A stretch of 64,000 bases of DNA, taken from Streptomyces sp. NBC_00523. GTDB lineage: Bacteria; Actinomycetota; Actinomycetes; Streptomycetales; Streptomycetaceae. The notes beneath the pieces were generated by a model. That model was not told the origin of the DNA. It did not search any database and was given only the letters and a program-made list of their open reading frames with translations. Positions 62,086 to 64,000 of the stretch are shown here, piece after piece. How positions within the stretch are numbered: position 1 is the first letter of the stretch; each line of letters opens with the position of its first letter. The DNA is taken from positions 3,782,001 to 3,846,000 of the forward strand of contig NZ_CP107836.1 in the NCBI RefSeq assembly GCF_036346615.1, read 5' to 3'. Made by a program: the position numbers and the translations under genes.

Positions 62086-64000
62086 GTGTCGTCCCTTGCG
62101 CTGTACCGCCGCTACCGCCCCGAGTCGTTCGCCGAGGTCATCGGTCAGGAGCATGTCACTGACCCGCTCCAGCAGGCCCTGCGGAACAACCGGGTCAATC
62201 ACGCGTACCTGTTCAGCGGCCCGCGAGGCTGCGGCAAGACGACGAGTGCGCGCATCCTGGCCCGCTGCCTGAACTGCGAGCAAGGGCCCACGCCCACGCC
62301 CTGCGGGGAGTGCCAGTCCTGCCAGGACCTGGCGCGCAACGGGCCGGGGTCCATCGATGTGATCGAGATCGACGCCGCTTCGCACGGTGGCGTGGACGAT
62401 GCCCGTGATCTGCGGGAGAAGGCGTTCTTCGGACCGGCGTCGAGTCGTTACAAGATCTACATCATCGACGAGGCGCACATGGTGACGTCGGCGGGGTTCA
62501 ACGCCCTGCTGAAGGTGGTGGAGGAGCCGCCGGAGCACCTGAAGTTCATCTTCGCGACCACGGAGCCCGAGAAGGTCATCGGGACCATTCGGTCGCGTAC
62601 ACACCACTATCCGTTCCGCCTCGTGCCCCCCGGGACCTTGCGCGACTACCTCGCCGAGGTCTGCGGCCGGGAGAACAGCCACGTGGACGACGGCGTCCTG
62701 CCGCTCGTCGTGCGCGCCGGGGCCGGGTCCGTGCGTGACTCGATGTCTGTCATGGACCAGCTGCTCGCCGGTGCGGGCGACGAGGGTGTGACGTACGCCA
62801 TGGCGACGGCACTGCTCGGCTATACGGACGGCTCGCTGCTCGACTCGATCGTGGATGCCTTCGCGGCGGGCGACGGGGCCGCGGCCTTCGAGGTCGTGGA
62901 CCGGGTCATCGAGGGCGGCAACGATCCGCGCCGGTTCGTCGCCGACCTGCTGGAGCGGCTGCGCGACCTGGTGATCCTGGCCGCCGTGCCGGACGCGGGC
63001 GAGAAGGGGCTGATCGACGCCCCCGCCGACGTCGTGGAGCGCATGCAGGCCCAGGCGTCCGTGTTCGGCGCCGCCGAGCTGAGCCGCGCCGCAGACCTGG
63101 TCAACGAGGGGCTTACGGAGATGCGTGGCGCCACCTCGCCACGCCTCCAGGTCGAGCTCATCTGCGCCCGCGTCCTGCTGCCCGCCGCCTTCGACGACGA
63201 GCGCTCCATGCAGGCCCGGCTGGACCGACTGGAGCGGGGCGCCTCCTTTGCCACCACCGGCCCGGGGCCCGCCATGGGCTACGTGCCCGGCCCCGAGGCC
63301 CTCGCCCACGCACCGGTCCCGCCCGCCCCCCAGCCGGACGCCGGGCCCGCCTCCGCCCGCGCTGCCGTCCGGGGCGACGCGCAGCCCCCCGCCCCGGCCC
63401 CGGTGGCGCCCCGGACCCCGCCCCCCGCCCCCGTACAGGCACCGCCGCCCGCGGAGGCGCCCGCCGCCGGGCAGCGGCCCGGTGCCTGGCCCGCCGCCGC
63501 GCCCGCCCCGGACCAGGGGCGCCGGCCCGGTGGCTGGCCCACCGCCGCCGCACCCGGCCGGGCCCCCGCCCCGCCCCCGGCTGCGACCCCGACCCCACAG
63601 AGCGCCCCCACAGCCCCCGCCGCGCCCGAGACCGCTCCGGGCATGGCGCAGGGCGCAGGCCAGGTGCGCAACATGTGGCCCGACATCCTGGAGGCGGTGA
63701 AGAACCGCCGACGTTTCACGTGGATCCTTCTCAGCCAGAACGCCCAGGTGACCGGGTTCGACGGCAGCACGCTGCAAATCGGCTTCCTCAACGCGGGTGC
63801 GCGGGACAACTTCACGAGCAGCGGCAGCGAGGACGTGCTGCGGCAGGCGCTGGCGGAGCAGTTCAACGCCCAGTGGAAGATCGAGGCGATCGTCGACCCG
63901 TCGGGTGGCGCCGGACAGCCCCCGCAGCCCCCCTCCGGCGGTGCCCAGCGCCCGTACAGCCCGCCGCCCGCCGCGCCGCGCCCCGCCGCGCCGGCCCCGC
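62086..64000 (+). CDS. dnaX: DNA polymerase III subunit gamma/tau (3' end beyond window)
   Basis: 638 residues are visible from GTG (VSSLALYRRYRPESF), and the frame is open to the edge. The AAA+ clamp-loader core has Walker A GPRGCGKTTSAR near 45, a zinc site CLNCEQGPTPTPCGECQSC, Walker B IIDEAHM near 126, SRC-like TIRSRTHHY, and domain III to about 370. A Pro/Ala-rich linker at about 410-530 leads to a C-terminal domain (WPDILEAVKNRRRFTWILLSQNAQV) of the tau type. It loads the sliding clamp at the replication fork. A long minus-strand frame across it is a shadow. Confidence 0.96.
   Translation, partial: MSSLALYRRYRPESFAEVIGQEHVTDPLQQALRNNRVNHAYLFSGPRGCGKTTSARILARCLNCEQGPTPTPCGECQSCQDLARNGPGSIDVIEIDAASHGGVDDARDLREKAFFGPASSRYKIYIIDEAHMVTSAGFNALLKVVEEPPEHLKFIFATTEPEKVIGTIRSRTHHYPFRLVPPGTLRDYLAEVCGRENSHVDDGVLPLVVRAGAGSVRDSMSVMDQLLAGAGDEGVTYAMATALLGYTDGSLLDSIVDAFAAGDGAAAFEVVDRVIEGGNDPRRFVADLLERLRDLVILAAVPDAGEKGLIDAPADVVERMQAQASVFGAAELSRAADLVNEGLTEMRGATSPRLQVELICARVLLPAAFDDERSMQARLDRLERGASFATTGPGPAMGYVPGPEALAHAPVPPAPQPDAGPASARAAVRGDAQPPAPAPVAPRTPPPAPVQAPPPAEAPAAGQRPGAWPAAAPAPDQGRRPGGWPTAAAPGRAPAPPPAATPTPQSAPTAPAAPETAPGMAQGAGQVRNMWPDILEAVKNRRRFTWILLSQNAQVTGFDGSTLQIGFLNAGARDNFTSSGSEDVLRQALAEQFNAQWKIEAIVDPSGGAGQPPQPPSGGAQRPYSPPPAAPRPAAPAP

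Noticed and set aside
62059..63777. Minus-strand frame of 572 codons across dnaX
   Set aside because: It mirrors the GC bias of dnaX. The plus strand has full clamp-loader motifs.
1..64000. CRISPR arrays, rRNA operons, prophage structural genes
   Set aside because: No regularly spaced repeats, rRNA segments or phage morphogenesis proteins were seen anywhere in the window.

Overview
This is a high-GC chromosomal window that reads as Streptomyces. It carries a subtilisin-inhibitor-like secreted protein, the adjacent sporulation sigma-factor pair sigN/sigF, a large family of small actinomycete proteins, GTG starts with GGAGG ribosome sites, and TTA codons placed in a pathway regulator and a biosynthetic gene. 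Core housekeeping genes anchor both arms: three serine tRNAs (GCT, CGA, GGA), tRNA-Arg(ACG), tadA, upp, a seryl-tRNA synthetase, the SRP RNA and the 5' part of dnaX.

Layout. 1-11.1 kb: 5'-truncated view (C-terminus off the edge) of a PAS sensor protein, an SSI-type protease inhibitor, two tRNAs with strong terminators, a TPR protein and a lipoprotein, an ECF41-type sigma factor with an NADH-dehydrogenase-like flavoprotein, a DUF2797 protein, an amidohydrolase, an OmpR-type two-component pair and an IMP-cyclohydrolase-like protein. 11.2-23.1 kb: a MOSC protein, a GT2-GtrA protein overlapping a GT39 glycosyltransferase, a secreted EEP phosphatase/nuclease, a TetR regulator, a 2-hydroxyacid dehydrogenase/PPOX pair, a YceI protein, and a drug-efflux MFS under a MarR regulator. 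The YceI protein and the MFS share an unusual carboxypeptidase-regulatory-like module. 23.3-29.1 kb: a small membrane protein, sigF, sigN, a Dabb protein, a 54-residue membrane peptide, a DUF371 fusion, a SpoU methyltransferase and a KamB/NpmA-like 16S rRNA methyltransferase.

29.3-50.7 kb is the centre of interest: an NRPS island. It is bounded by two 53-bp direct repeats with one mismatch, each being the terminator of tRNA-Ser(CGA). Inside, a SARP regulator fused to a TniB-like P-loop ATPase is transcribed leftward. From a divergent promoter region with three GATGACG boxes on an exact 11-bp pitch, a tightly overlapping operon runs right: MbtH-like protein; NRPS 1 (PCP-C-A-PCP-C-A-PCP); NRPS 2 (C-A[Thr]-PCP-C-A-PCP-TE); MFS exporter; Fem/GNAT-like acyltransferase; free-standing PCP; ATP-grasp ligase; free-standing adenylation domain; and a type-II thioesterase. 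Both thioesterases have Cys instead of Ser at the nucleophile. NRPS 1 opens with a carrier protein lacking a loading domain, so the separate A/PCP/ligase/acyltransferase proteins probably build or attach the starter. A tetra- to pentapeptide containing Thr is the simplest prediction; I do not recognise the pathway.

50.7-64 kb returns to core genome: tRNA-Ser(CGA), tadA, a MITE-like element, a TadA-associated gene, upp, a LytR_C membrane protein, a HhH-GPD glycosylase-like protein, a TerD protein fused to a PD-(D/E)XK-like nuclease domain, a seryl-tRNA synthetase of divergent type, a phosphorothioate-DNA HNH nuclease, a Cys-rich leader peptide, a secreted propeller-like protein, tRNA-Ser(GGA), SRP RNA and dnaX (3' end off the window). 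Functional assignments rest on motifs read by eye; no database search was run.
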